The translations under genes were made by a program, and so were the position numbers. The notes under the pieces are model-generated. The model saw nothing but the letters and a program-made list of their open reading frames with translations, was not told the origin of the DNA and searched no databases. Positions 1 to 11,868 of a stretch of 64,000 nucleotides of DNA are shown piece after piece. Origin of the DNA: Flaccisagitta enflata (lineage: Eukaryota > Chaetognatha > Sagittoidea > Aphragmophora); assembly GCA_965153355.1 (NCBI GenBank), contig OZ231128.1, positions 5,022,001 to 5,086,000 on the forward strand. Direction: 5' to 3'. Each line of letters begins with the position of its first letter. The first letter of the stretch is position 1.

Positions 1-179
1 CAAGAGTTAATCCTTAGCCAGTGATAATAGGTGACTGAAAGAGATCGATTATCTGGTCTTTTGTCCTTTAAGAGTTAATCTTTGGTCAATGAAAACAGGT
101 GGCTGAAGGAGATTGATTTTACAGGAAGTGCTTTGAGATATACATCTAGGCCAAAATGATCATATGACTATTTGAAAGA

Positions 180-298
180 ATAAGAGAGAGAGCAAAAGAG
201 AGAGACAGAGAAAAAGAAAGAAAGAGACAGAGAGAGAAATAGAGAGAGACAGAGAGAAAGAAAAAGAGAGAGAGATAGACAAACAAGCAGACAGATAG
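180..298. repeat. GA-rich simple repeat
   Basis: Imperfect purine tract of GAGA, GAAA and GACA units. The rest of 1-550 is AT-rich with TATTG-type short repeats near 450-545, and I see no gene in it. Confidence 0.8.
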
Positions 299-550
299 AA
301 AGACAAACAACGAGACCAAAAAAAAGCGCAGTAGTCTTTTTATTGATTTTGAAATACATTTAAAATAAGTAAAAAATTTGTATAGTTCATTTGTTTATAA
401 AAAAAATCAATAAAAATTTTCTAATAACTTTAGCATTATATTGTTAAGTATTGTATACAATTTTTGAAGGTATTGTATTGTATTGGTATTGTATTGTATT
501 GGCCCAATACCTTAAAGTATTGTATAGTGTATTGTATTGTATAGAAAAAT

Positions 551-870
551 GCAGAATCGCCCGGGCTTGGTTATATCTAGCCATCCTAAGTCATTCTAAG
601 TCATTCTAAGTTATTCTAAGTCATTCTAAGTCGTTCTAAGTTATTCTAAGTCATTCTAAGTCGTTCTAAGTTATTCTAAGTCATTCTGCAGAGTCGCCCA
701 GGCTTGGTTATATCTAGCCATCCTAAGTCATTCTAAGTCATTCTAAGTTATTCTAAGTCATTCTAAGTCGTTCTAAGTTATTCTAAGTCATTCTAAGTCG
801 TTCTAAGTTATTCTAAGTCATTCTATGTTATCTTAAGTCACTTAAGTCAAATAAGTCAAAGTAGTCATTT
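551..870. repeat. 10-bp minisatellite inside a 138-bp duplication
   Basis: The 10-mer TCATTCTAAG, with variants ending TTATTCTAAG and TCGTTCTAAG, is repeated many times. A larger unit beginning CAGARTCGCCC occurs twice, near 551 and 689, so the array grew at two scales. 870-1,478 continues as degenerate AAGTCA-type repeats and then unremarkable AT-rich sequence with no gene recognised. Confidence 0.8.
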
Positions 871-1474
871 CAGTCATTTTATGTCTTTTTAAGTCATTTA
901 AAGTCGTCTTGGGTCATTTTAAGTCATCTTGAGTCAATAAAAGTCATCTTAAGTTACTGATGTCCCGCACGCGACTTAAAGGTGTTGGCCTTGTTTTTTT
1001 ATATTGGCAATGAGGCAGCTTCACTTTAAAGCATAATTTTATTCAGTCTCTTGAAATGCGCTCTAGTGAAGCTCTACTGTATAAATTTTGAACAAACAAG
1101 GATTAAACACCATAAAATGCAATTGAATCCTTTATCCTTTTGTAAGATCGTGACCGAGTCATGAAAATAATATGGATTGGGTTACCACAAAAGATCTTTT
1201 TTTTTTCAAAACCTTCCAGAGTGAAAACTTCATTCTTTCCTCAAGCTTCAATCTAATTCAGATCATAGTGTAGTAAGGCTCCGCCTAAGGCCTTATGGGT
1301 TTGGCCGTGGTAAGGCCGAGGCTCGGTTTTGAGGCCAAACCCGAAATTCGGTTTTGCCCTCAGACCCGACTTTGCTGTCCAAGATATTTTTGCTTTTAAA
1401 TTTTTTTTTCTATCTTTCACTCATCAAATTATTTTGGTATTTTCTTTTAACTTTTTTGATAATAATTGATAATA

Positions 1475-1680
<206 letters not shown>

Positions 1681-2056
1681 CTCTTATGTCAGTGTGTCTG
1701 TTTCTTTCCTTTTTCCTTTCTTTTACTTTCAGTTTTTCATTTTTCTTTCTCTCATTCTTTTTCTCATTTTTTTCTCACATTTTTTCTCCTCTGGCAAATA
1801 ACCAGACATCTTTTTGTTACTATTATTACTATAGTTACTGATATAAACCCGTCATAAACCCGATGTAAGGTTTTGAGGTATTCCGAACCCGAACCGAAAC
1901 CGCAGAAAAAAACGCCATACGCAAGGCCTTAGCTCCGCCCTCTGGAGATTTGCCTTGTATTGCGGGTGATTTGCACTCAAATCTCTTCACCGTCACCATT
2001 GTCGTTGTTGTCTTCATCGTCGTTGTCATCATCGTCGTCACCATTGTCGCCTTATT

Positions 2057-2850
2057 GTCGTTGTTGTCATCATTGTCATTGTCTTCATCGTCGTTGTCAT
2101 CATTGTCGTCACCATTGTCGCCTTATTGTCGTTGTTGTCATCATTGTCATTGTCTTCATCGTCGTTGTCATCATCGTCGTCACCATTGTCGCCTTTTTGT
2201 CGTTGTTGTCATCATTGTCATTGTCTTCATCGTCGTTGTCATCATCGTCGTCACCATTGTCGCCTTTTTGTCATTGTTGTCATCATTGTCATTGTCTTCA
2301 TCGTCGTTGTCATCATCGTCGTCACCATTGTCGCCTTATTGTCGTTGTTGTCATCATTGTCATTGTCTTCATCGTCGTTGTCATCATCGTCGTCACCATT
2401 GTCGCCTTATTGTCGTTGTTGTCATCATTGTCATTGTCTTCATCGTCGTTGTCATCATCGTCGTCACCATTGTCGCCTTTTTGTCGTTGTTGTCATCATT
2501 GTCATTGTCTTCATCGTCGTTGTCATCATCGTCGTCACCATTGTCGCCTTTTTGTCGTTGTTGTCATCATTGTCATTGTCTTCATCGTCGTTGTCATCAT
2601 CGTTGTCACCATTGTTGCCTTTTTGTCGTTGTTGTCATCATTGTCATTGTCTTCATCGTCGTTGTCATCATCGTCGTCACCATTGTCGCCTTATTGTCGT
2701 TGTTGTCATCATTGTCATTGTCTTCATCGTCGTTGTCATCATCGTCGTCACCATTGTCGCCTTATTGTCGTTGTTGTCATGATTGTCATTGTCTTCATCG
2801 TCGTTGTCATCATCGTTGTCACCATTGTCGCCTTTTTGTCGTTGTTGTCA
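2057..2850. repeat. 71-bp minisatellite, about 11 copies
   Basis: The landmark GTCGTTGTTG recurs every 71 bp (2,057; 2,128; 2,199 and on). Copies differ by only a few substitutions. The unit is not a multiple of three, yet all three plus-strand frames stay open because the units are built of GTC, TTG and ATC triplets that make no stop codon. The predicted Val/Ile/Ser/Cys peptides are low complexity and I do not regard them as genes. Confidence 0.9.
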
Positions 2851-3184
2851 TCAATGTCAGTGTTGGCTTTGTCACAAGTGACTTTGTCATAACCAGGTAG
2901 AGCGTGGTCAACGTCTTTCTCGTTGTCTTTTCCTGGTTGTCGTTGAGGCTGTAGGCTTCTGAGGCTTCTGAGGCTTCTGAGGCTTCTAAAGCTTCTTCGT
3001 CTATATCATTATTGACATCTTTTAGTTCTCTATCATTATTGGCATCTTCTTGCTCTGTCATCTCTGTGATTATTGGCATCATCAAGTTACGCCATCCTTG
3101 CCGTTATCAACATCTTTTAGCGTCTTTTTTGACACTTCCTTCGTTTTTACGGCTTCTGCATCATGTCAAGGACTCAAAGGAAGG

Positions 3185-4050
3185 TCAATTACGGCGCCTG
3201 TTTTTGGGCAGCGGCCCCAAAGCGCCGATGTCCTGTAGAACACAAGGGGGAATTTCCAGACGTCCATCCTTCTGTCCATCCTTTCGTCCTTCCGTCCGTC
3301 CTTCAGTATGTCCTTCCGTCCCCCCCATTGGCCATTAAGGCCTCATATTTGCTCTCCCAACCCTCAATGTAGCCTTCCAGACCTCAAATCGGCCTTCCTG
3401 GCTTCAAATCAGCCCCCCTCCCAGCCTCAAATCTAACCTCCAGACTTCAAATCTGCCCTCCAAGCATCAAATCAGCCCTCTGTGGCTCAAATTTGCCCTC
3501 CACACCTCAAATCAGCTCGCCAAGCCTTAATTCTGCCCTCCAGCTCTCAAATATGCCTTCAAAGGCCTAAATTAGGCCTGAAATACGCCCCCTCAGGATG
3601 TCTGGAAATTTCTGTGTTCCTTATGCCACATCAGGCCCTTTGGAAGCTCGGGGCTGTGCCCTGCTCTCACTCCACTCTTTCAGCAGATCACTCAAAGTAG
3701 GGCATCGGGTACCACTGACCATGTGCGATCCTTGGATGACTAGTTTGTTTTGTTTCGTGCGCGAGTGTCAATATTGTCAGAATATATCGGTAAAGAGACC
3801 ATATTTTGGTCGAGTTTTCGCTTTGTTCGGCAGCGGCCTGAAGGGGTCGGGGATGATATATGCTTTCACATTAGAATTTTCCTTCTTCTTCTCCCTCCCT
3901 CCTTCCTTTTCTTGTATCCACCCTCCCAACTTCCAGGCCCATATCTCAGCCTCAAGGCCCATATCCCAGCCTCAAGACCCAAATCCAAGTCTTGATGCCC
4001 AAATCCCAACCTCAGGGCTGGAATTTGGGCCTCAAGACCAACGGATTGCG
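3185..4050. repeat. GGGCAGCGGCCCC dispersed family, copy 1
   Basis: Starts with TTTTTGGGCAGCGGCCCC, passes through a variable array of about 28-bp units of the type GGCCTCAAATCAGCC, and contains GGTACCACTGACCATGTGC. The segment 3,597-3,990 is closely similar to 49,010-49,400. No protein domain is visible. Its inverted GC-rich motifs (GGGCAGCGGCCCC and GGGGCCGCTGCCC) suggest a foldback-type transposable element. Confidence 0.65.
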
Positions 4051-4916
4051 TAGGAAATTCGGAAACCCCTTTTTTGTCACGTTTTGCTATTCCCCAATAG
4101 CATCAAAGACACTATAGTTACGATTTTTGCAAATTACGACTTCGTTTCTGGTCGTTACGGTTTAGTCAAAGCTATATAAAGCTATCAAAAGCTATCAAAA
4201 GCTATTTACAACTATTTGAAGCTATTTGAAGCTATTTAAAGCTAGTTAATAAACATAAAACAAAATGTATGTGTCTGTCTGTCAGTCTGTCTGTTTGTCT
4301 GTCTGTCTGTCTCACTGTATCTCTGTAATTATCTCTCTATGAGAGACTGAGACCAAAATTGAGAAAATCGTTTCAGCATTTATGTGACATCGATGTTATC
4401 AAATCTCATGTTAAGCATGTCGGAGAATGATTGATCATTTTCAAACTTTGGTCACTTTCTATCAAAACATTCTTGATAAAAGGAATATAAAAATACTTTT
4501 ATGTAAAAATTTTAAAGAATAAATAATAAAAGTATATGAAACTAGAATTTAAATATGAAACTTAAGATATTAAAGGTTAAAAAAAAAGAAAAAAGAAAAA
4601 TTATATAAAGAAAATTAAAAGTGGAAAAATCAAAAGGAAAAAAGAAAAAAAGGAAAAAAAAAAAAAAAAGGAAAAAGAAAAACGATCAAAAAGAAAAAAA
4701 CTGCAAAAGTAAAAAGTAAAAAAAAACTAAAAAGTGAAAAGTGAAAAACGAAAAGTAAAAAAATAAAAATGAAAAAATGAAAAAATGAAAAGTAAAAAAT
4801 TAAAGGTGAAAATTGAAAAGTGAAAATTGAAAAATGAAAAATGAAAAAAATCATTATTGATGGCAGATATACACATCTTTCAAACCTTCCGAGGGGCAGG
4901 GATTTCAACCTCAAAG

Positions 4917-5480
4917 TTTCCGACTCTTTAGTTTTTTTTTCAATGATCACAAAAATCCATAATGAGTAAAAAAGATGGACAAAAAGTGACAGCAATGACA
5001 ACAATAACAACGCCTCAAATAACTCCCTATAGACGCCAAAATGGCGTTACGTTGCCATGGCGAATACCGAAAATCAGGGCGTTCATATTTTGGAGAGGTG
5101 GGCGGCGCTGCGCCTCGAACAAGAGGAAGGAGCTGAAGGGAAGGAAGGAAAGGCAGCGGGAGTACACGTAACTGAACTAAAAAATAAAAAATAAAAAATA
5201 AAAAGTGAAAAGTAAAAAATTAGAATTAAAAAGTGAAAAGTGAAAAGTGAATTATGAAAAATGAAAAATAAAAAATAAAACATAGAGACAAATCATTATT
5301 AATGATAAATATATATTATAACATTCTTTCTCTCTTTAGTTTTTTTTCCAATGATCACAAAAAATCTTTAATGAGTAAAAAAGATGGACAAAAACGGACA
5401 GCAATGACAACAATAATAACTCCTCAAATAACGCCATATAGACGCCAAAATGGCGTTACGTTGCCATGGAGAATACCGGA
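4917..5480. repeat. 150-bp direct duplication, period about 414 bp
   Basis: The block running from TTTAGTTTTTTTT through GACGCCAAAATGGCG and GTTGCCATGG occurs at about 4,917-5,075 and again at about 5,331-5,485. CGCCAAAATGGCG inside each copy is itself a near-palindrome. The flanks (4,060-4,910 and 5,170-5,290) are A-rich GAAAAATGAAAA repeats. No gene is seen in 4,060-5,600. Confidence 0.7.
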
Positions 5481-5603
5481 AATGGCGTTACTACAGAAGT
5501 CGTTATGCAATGGGTTGGTGGGGGGGGGGTCGAAAAGGGCAAGGGATGGTGGGGAACGGAGTTAAGACAACATTGTGTAGAGGGAGCCAGTCAAGGGGAA
5601 GTA

Positions 5604-5604
<1 letters not shown>

Positions 5605-5653
<49 letters not shown>
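5605..5653. repeat. (AATC)n microsatellite
   Basis: About 12 perfect tetranucleotide units. Confidence 0.95.
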
Positions 5654-5865
5654 CTCAAACAAGAGAAGAAAGTTTACCTTGATCTGCCTCATCACCCGCC
5701 GTCTCTTTCTTCTCCTCCTCCTCCTCCCTCGTCCTCTTCCCCTCCTCCTCTTCCTCTTCCCCTTGGACTGGTAACCCGATCATTCTTCTTTCGTGATTAA
5801 TCAGCAGACGAAATTGTTTGGCAACTTGAAAATGCGGAAGCGTAAAAACGTAAATGCCGGCCATG

Positions 5866-7745
5866 GAGGCGATGATGACGATTAGGACGGACAAGTAATA
5901 CGGAGAGAAACGCGTGCATACTGCTCCTGAAAAGTGGAGATGATGATGACGATTAACACGGACAAGTAATACGGAGAGAAACGCGTGCATACTGCCCCTG
6001 TTAAGTGTCAATAATGGAGACGATGATGACGATTAACACGGACAAGTAATACGGAGAGAAACGCGTGCATACTGCCCCTGTTAAATGGCGATAATGGAGA
6101 CGATGATTACTATCAAAACAGACAAGTAATATGGAGACAAACGCCTGCATACTGCCCCTGAAAAGTGTCATTAATGGCGATGATGATGACGATTAAGACG
6201 GACAAGTAATACGGAGAGAAACGCGTGCATACTGCCCCTGTTAAGTATCAATAATGGAGACGATGATTACTATCAAAACAGACAAGTAATATGGAGACAA
6301 ACGCGTGCATACTGCCCCTGAAAAGTGTCATTAATGGCGATGATGATGACGATTAAGACGGACAAGTAATACGGAGAGAAACGCGTGCATACTGCCCCTG
6401 TTAAGTGTTGATGACGATTAAGACGGACAAGTAATATGGAGGAAAGCGCATTATGCTGCCCTGCGAAAAAATGCCGGCTAATAGGATAGTGGTGACAATT
6501 AACACGGACCAAATGTGCGGAGAAGCGGCGTGCATGCCAGCACGAGCAAACATCAATAATGGGGCGATGATTACTATCCATGAATAAACAATCGAGATGA
6601 TAACGTTACCTTCTTCTACTCGTTCAAATTCTCAAAAATAAGCCGATGATGTAATGGTCGCGCGGACAAGTAATGCGGGAAAAACGCATGCATGCTGCTA
6701 GTGTTTGAGTGTGTCAATAATGGGCAAATGATGGCATTCGAGGAAGGCAATTAACACAGACAAGTAATACGGAGAGAAACGCGTGCATACTGCCCCTGTT
6801 AAGTGTCAATAATGGAGACGATGACGACGATTAAGACGGACGAGTAATACAGAGAGAAATGTGTGCATACTGCCCCTGTTAAGTCTCAATAATGGAGACA
6901 ATGATGACGATTAAGACGGACGAGTAATACAGAGAGAAATGTGTGCATACTGCCCCTGTTAAGTGTCAATAATGGAGACAATGATGACGATTAACACGGA
7001 CAAGTAATACGGAGAGAAACGCGTGCATACTGCCCCTGTTGAGTGTCAATAATGGAGACGATGATGACGATTAACACGGACAAGTAATACGGAGAAAAAC
7101 GCGTGCATACTGCCCCTGTTGAGTGTCAATAATGGAGACGATGATGACGATTAACACGGACAAGTAAGACGGAGAGAAACGCGTGCATACTGCCCCTGTT
7201 CAGTATGTCTGTGGACGATGTGAGTCTGCGGACCGTAATGTGGAAGCCACCATACTGCCCCTGTTGAGTGTCAATAATGGAGACGATGATGACGATTAAC
7301 ACGGACAAGTAAGACGGAGAGAAACGCGTGCATACTGCCCCTGTTAAGTGTTAATAATGGAGACGATGATGACGATTAACACGGACAAGTAATACGGTGC
7401 GAAACCCGTGCATACTGCCCCTGAAAAGTGCAAATAATGGAGACGATGATGACAATTAACACAGACAAGTAAAACGGAGAGAATCTTGTGCATACTGCCC
7501 CTGTTAAGTGTCAATAATGGAGACGATGATGACGATTAAGACGGACAAGTAATATGGAGAGAAACGCGTGCATACTGCCCCTGTTAAGCGTCAATAATGG
7601 AGACGATGATGACAATTAAGACGCACAAGTAATACTGAGAGAAACGCGTGCATACAGCCTGTCATTGATGTAAACAATGACGACAATTAAAACAGACAAG
7701 TGATACGGAAAGAATGCAGCCCCTGTGAAAGGATGATCGCGTTCA
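5866..7745. repeat. 80-bp minisatellite, about 23 copies
   Basis: Units start GGAGACGATGATGACGATTA and include GGACAAGTAATACGGAGAG, ACGCGTGCATACTGCCCCTG and TTAAGTGTCAATAAT. For example, GGAGACGATG falls at 6,016 and 6,096. Copies in 6,400-6,750 and 7,600-7,745 are more diverged. Reverse-strand reading frames here are short and change phase from copy to copy (80 is not a multiple of three), so no gene is called. Confidence 0.9.
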
Positions 7746-7959
7746 TACTGCCCCTGAAAAGTAATAAAGAAGGATGCGAAAGCTCGAAAGCCAAGAGAAA
7801 CCCCCACCAATAAGACAGAGAAAAAAGCGAAAGCACAGCCCTGGCCTTGTCCTTGCATGTTGAGTTTAGTATGGTGAATACAATGATGACTGGTACCGCT
7901 GACATTCTGATGGATGAATCACTGATCCAAGGTCAATCGTTGGGTCTGTTCCCTTTTAT

Positions 7960-8196
7960 GACTATCGCGTTTTTACCTGCCACTCAGTTGCTCGCTACAT
8001 TTACTTGCTCGCGCACCCCTCACTCTGCTCACTCGCTCTACAGCGCTTCACTCGCTTGCTGCACTCACGGGCTTGCCCGCTCATTCACTTTACGCACTCT
8101 CTGGTAGGACAGATATTAAGATATGTTCACGCTGAAAACGCGTTTCAAAGAAACAATCGAGATTCTTGTTGTCAGTAGGAACACAGCCGTTGTGTC
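7960..8196. mobile_element. CGCTCACT-rich MITE, diverged copy
   Basis: Shares with the copies at 28.85, 38.8 and 49.9 kb the order ATCGCGTTTT, then many CACTCGCTC units, then GACAG, TGTTCACGCTG and AACGCGTTT. The terminal inverted repeat (consensus GGGCGTGTTTCTAGT) is degraded to GGCTGTGTTCCTACT on the minus strand. The element overlaps the end of the last visible exon of the minus-strand gene described below. Confidence 0.6.
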
Positions 8197-8370
8197 ACCT
8201 AAATGCCTGAAGAAGTTTTTGATTCCGAATTTGGTTTTGGTCATGCTCTTTCTGCGAAGTTGCGAAATTTCACTTGAGCTCGACGTTGAATGTTTGGGAA
8301 AAGAAGTCATCGTGGAAAATGACCCGGTCTTTGGGACGGTTCTGCTCTGTTTTGTGGACTGGGTAGCTCT
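8116..8370 (-). CDS. Exon: Ser/Lys-rich cytoplasmic tail, running into a MITE
   Basis: The acceptor TTCTTCTCAG lies just upstream (sense) of 8,370. The previous exon (8,975-9,709) ends in phase 0. Phase-0 reading here begins RATQSTKQSRT and continues basic and Ser/Thr-rich (KSMTKTKFGIKNFF). The frame stays open to a stop at 8,116, but the last 25 or so residues lie in MITE sequence. A donor GTGACA at 8,198 would instead end the exon at 8,199, so the true C terminus is undecided. In another frame the same exon reads KDRVIFHDDFFSQTFN and then stops. Confidence 0.35.
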   Translation of the reverse strand, partial: RATQSTKQSRTVPKTGSFSTMTSFPKHSTSSSSEISQLRRKSMTKTKFGIKNFFRHLGDTTAVFLLTTRISIVSLKRVFSVNIS

Positions 8371-8579
8371 CTGAGAAGAAGAGTTTGTATAAAGAAGTGT
8401 CAAAACAAAATCAATGTCAACCAAAAGATTAATCGGCAACCCAACTCAAATAACAACAATGACAATGATATCATGTCAATAACAGCAGCAACAAAAACAG
8501 TAACAACAACAACAGCAAGAAAAACAGTAACAACAACAACAGCAACAATACCAACAACAACAATGACAACAACAACGAC

Positions 8580-8604
8580 AAAAACAACAACAACAACAGT
8601 AATT

Positions 8605-8665
<61 letters not shown>
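8580..8665. repeat. (CAA)n microsatellite in intron
   Basis: Perfect run of ACA triplets within a longer CAA-rich region (8,450-8,960). It fills most of the intron between the exons at 8,370 and 8,975. Confidence 0.95.
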
Positions 8666-8974
8666 CCTTATCCGAGGTGGAGAGGAGGCAATATTTAGCC
8701 CGGACTCGCGCCCTCATCTACAATATTTACACGGGAGCAAAAACAACATATGTAACCATGTAACAGCAACGCACAAAACAAACAGCAACAACAACAACAA
8801 CCACATACTTCGCCATTAACAAAACAACAACCGCCCTTAACAACAACAACAACAACAACAACGTTAGCGACAATAATAACAACAGCAACAGCAACAGCAA
8901 CCGCCAGCAACAACAACAGCAATAACAACCGTGTAACGCCGCCAACAACAACAACCTAGATCATGCCTCTTCAC

Positions 8975-9709
8975 CTTGGTCAAGTTCTCGTCGCTTCCCG
9001 ATTTCAAATGACTCAAAAAGCGGACTGTGCTTTCCTGCATTTCTTCGCGACTCGGAGCAAAATCGCTCAAATTCGTTCCTTCATTTTGATTCATATTCGC
9101 ATTTGCGTCGACGCCTAAAACACCCCCTCGCAAACCGCTGCCCACGCCACACCTTACACCACTCCCTACCCCGCTTCCTACCCCGCTGCCTACACCACTT
9201 CTTACACCACTCCTTACGCCACTCCTCACGCCACTCCCTACCCCGCTTCCAACCCCGCTACCTACGCCACTCCTTACACCACTCCTTACGCCACTTCTTA
9301 CACCACTTCTTACACCACTTCCTTCACCTACTCTGCCACTTCCTTCACGTGTCTTGCCACTTTCATGTCCTCTTCTTCTCCCACCCACTCCTCCTCCTCC
9401 TCCTCTTCCTCCTCCTCCTCCTCTTCCTCCTTCTCCTCCTCCTCCTCCGCCGCCATCGTCATCATCTTGATTTCTATTCAAATTAGCTCCTCCGACTCCG
9501 TTTCTTCCTCCTCCACTTCCACCTCCTCCCCCGCTTCCACCTCCAACACTTCGTCGAGTTGACGACCGACTGGACGTCGTCGCGTCTGGATCTCTGCCTT
9601 CGCTGATGATCCTGCCGGAAGACGAGATGGCGGAAGCGTCGGGAGTCTCCAATTTGTGCCGTAATTGGTCGTAAAGTTTCACCACCGTAAGCATCCGATC
9701 GTCGATTTT
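8975..9709 (-). CDS. Exon: Gly-rich cytoplasmic tail of the Ig-domain protein
   Basis: 735 nt, 245 codons, phase 0 at both ends (acceptor CAACCCTTCAG, donor ACCAAG followed by GTGAAG). It opens with [20 protein letters not shown], a probable helix continuing from the membrane exon. A long Gly-rich and Arg/Val/Ser-Gly repeat follows, built from 12-bp units (9,150-9,330) and Gly/Asp runs. It closes with an acidic and polar segment, [20 protein letters not shown]. All repeat units here are multiples of three, which fits a translated exon. No known domain was recognised. Being after the membrane helix, it should be cytoplasmic. Confidence 0.6.
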
Positions 9710-10074
9710 CTGAAGGGTTGATTGGGGGGGATTTATTAGTAGATTGATTTATCTATTTGTTTATATATTGATTGTTGAGTTCTTGAAAATAAGTTTATGT
9801 AAGTTGAAACAACATTGCCCTTATAAAAGGAGGCCAGAATTCTCCAATTAACAAAGGATGAAAGCCTTGCAAGCTTTCAATGGTGTTTACTCCGGATTGC
9901 TCACAACTATCCTTTACTACTAACAAACAAAAAGCTTACCTGACAAAACAATCAGCTTGACTGCATACCTCGTTAGTATAGAGTTGGACAGGCCTATACC
10001 ATTTAGTATACACAAAACATCTTACATGCATTGAGCGAACGAGTTGCGCAGTTACGCAGGGCGAAAGTTAAACA

Positions 10075-10432
10075 GAAGAAGAAGAAGATGCAGAGGAAAA
10101 AGAAGAAGAAGAAGAAGAAGAAGAAGAAGAAGAAGAAGAAGAAGAAGAAGAAGGAGATGAAGAAGGAAAAGAGGAAAAAGGAACAACCACAATATGACAA
10201 CAACAGCAACAACAACCTTAGCAACAACAACAACAACAAGCAAGCAACAACAGCAACAACAACAGCAACAGCAGCGGCGGCAGGACGGCAGCGGCGGCAA
10301 CAGCAACAATAACAACAACAACAGCAACAACAACCAACAACATCAGCAACAAGCAACAACAACAACAACAACAACAACTACAACAACAACTACAACAACA
10401 GCAACAACAACAACAACAACAACAACAAGATT
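10075..10432. repeat. (AAG)n and (CAA)n microsatellites in intron
   Basis: (AAG)n at about 10,077-10,155 and CAA/CAG-rich sequence to 10,430. They occupy the intron 9,710-10,437. In the sense orientation (TTG)n begins within 10 nt of the 5' splice site. Confidence 0.95.
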
Positions 10433-10437
10433 CTCAC

Positions 10438-10656
10438 CGCTTGCAAATCTTTGACTTGCGCATTTTTCTGCGCCCAATAAACCCAAATTTGCATCAATTT
10501 GTAGGCTAGAAAAATGGCGACGAAAAGAGCGACTCCCAGCAAAGAGTAGATGAGGAGGAAGTGATTGAGCAAGATTTGACGACGCACTTCGGATGCGGCC
10601 GGAAGCAAGGATGAGTTACGAGACAACTCGACGTAACTGTCGAAGAAGACGTAGCT
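10438..10656 (-). CDS. Exon: single transmembrane segment
   Basis: 219 nt, 73 codons, phase 0 at both ends (acceptor CACCCCCTCAG, donor CAAGCG followed by GTGAGA). It reads SYVFFDSYVELSRNSS, then a juxtamembrane stretch SEVRRQILL, then the hydrophobic segment FLLIYSLLGVALFVAIFLAY, followed by KLMQIWVYW and the polar AQKNAQVKDLQA. This is one clear membrane-spanning helix with a helical, charged cytoplasmic continuation, making the product a type I single-pass protein. Confidence 0.65.
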
Positions 10657-11157
10657 CTGAGGGGGTGATGGAAAAAGGGACGGGGGTGGGGAGGGGGAGG
10701 CGAGGAGGAAAGGAGGGGAAAGCGGAAAAGGGAGGGGGAGGGGGGGGGGGCTGGGAGGAGGAAAGGCGGGGAAAGAGGCATTATAGAAGCCGGGTTATTT
10801 GACAGAGTTTAGACTACCAAGTTTTCATACCATTGTCATTTGTCAGGCGTTAGTAGCATTGAACAGTTATTTTCATTCTGTTAGATTGTTTGTTCGTGTG
10901 TCTGTCTTTCTCTATCTTTTTCACTGTCTTTCTGTCTGTTTGTCTGACTGTTTGTCTGTCTGGCAGTTTGTTTGTCTGTCTGTCTGGCTGTTGGTCTGTT
11001 TCCACGTCTGTCTGTAAATCTGCCTTGCTGTCTCACTGTCTGTCTGTCTGTCTAACTGGCTGTTGGACTGTTTGTTTGCCGGTCTGTCTTTCTCTTTCTT
11101 TTTCACTGTCTTTCTGGCTGTTTGTCTGTTTCTTTGTTTGTCAGTCTGTCTGAGCAC

Positions 11158-11415
11158 CTTCAGCCATCCGCAGGGATTCTTAACGACTACTTGCAACGCC
11201 ACGTCTGATTTGGCTTTGATGACGAGATCGAGAAAGGACGTGACTCTACGGACTCCGTTGACGAGCCGTTCCAAGTCTCGCGTCGACCGAATCCGCTTCT
11301 TCGTCATGGAGGATGAGGAGGAGGGAGAAGAGGAGGAGGAGGAGGATGAGGAGGAGGTTTGGTAGAGGAACCAGTGAATGCGAGTCTTCGGAACGCCTTC
11401 GCCGGAAGCGATGAA
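11158..11415 (-). CDS. Exon: second Ig-like domain, lacking both core cysteines
   Basis: 258 nt, 86 codons, phase 0/0 (acceptor TAACCTTCAG, donor GGCTGAAG followed by GTGCTC). It reads FIASGEGVPKTRIHWFLYQ, the C-strand region of an Ig fold with its Trp. A run of about 15 Ser from a (TCC)n tract follows, then RVTSFLDLVIKAKSD and LQVVVKNPCGW. The last part aligns with the first Ig domain (SVLTLL..DRTISCRAQNSAGW), but the F-strand Cys is Val and the B-strand Cys is also missing. Loss of both partners together suggests a genuine Cys-less Ig fold rather than random decay. Confidence 0.55.
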
Positions 11416-11741
11416 CTGAAGGTTACAATAATATGAAAAATTTAAAAGAAGCGCGAATCTTTTTTCCATAATTTATTAATTCATTTGTTCATTTATTCAT
11501 ATGTCCATTCATTCTTTTATTCATTCATTCATTTATTCATTTATTCGTTCATTCATTCATTCATCATATCAGTAAATCGATCAATCATCCCTTTGTTGAT
11601 TTATTTGTTTTGCTTTTGTTTGATCTGTTGTTTCTTATTCTGCTGATTCTTTTGTTTTCTTTTTTCAATGACTTTCATTCATTCAATTATTTTGAGAATT
11701 CCCTGGTGTCCATATTCATTAATTTCTCTATCTAAAACATA

Positions 11742-11800
11742 CCTGCCACAATTGTCTCTTCGTTGCCATTTGGAATGTAAGCGGCCAGGGTCTAAATAAC
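11742..11800 (-). repeat. Duplicate of the 3' end of the Ig exon, with its own splice donor
   Basis: About 55 bp nearly matching 11,863-11,916, the end of the first Ig exon and its 5' splice site. The copy has a stronger donor (GTATGT against GTACTT) and a possible acceptor (CTGTTATTTAG). Read in the exon frame (PWPL-x-FQMA-x-KRQLWQ), three of five codon differences are synonymous. In the next frame nearly all would change an amino acid. Confidence 0.6.
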
Positions 11801-11868
11801 AGGTGCGCAATTGCGGTGTTCCACTGTATTCAATTTTACCTTTGTTTTAAACTCTCTCAATCAAGTAC

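Noticed and set aside
1950-2900. 316- and 310-codon frames
   Set aside because: They come from the 71-bp minisatellite; no start context, domains or splice signals.
8271-8370. Alternative frame KDRVIFHDDFFSQTFNVEL as a second DPP-like exon
   Set aside because: The F-x-D-x-F resemblance to the DPP linker is short, and the phase-0 frame fits the upstream Ig-gene exon better. Left open as an alternative.
10003-10377. Poly-Lys, poly-Phe and poly-Leu frames
   Set aside because: Products of (AAG)n and (CAA)n in an intron.
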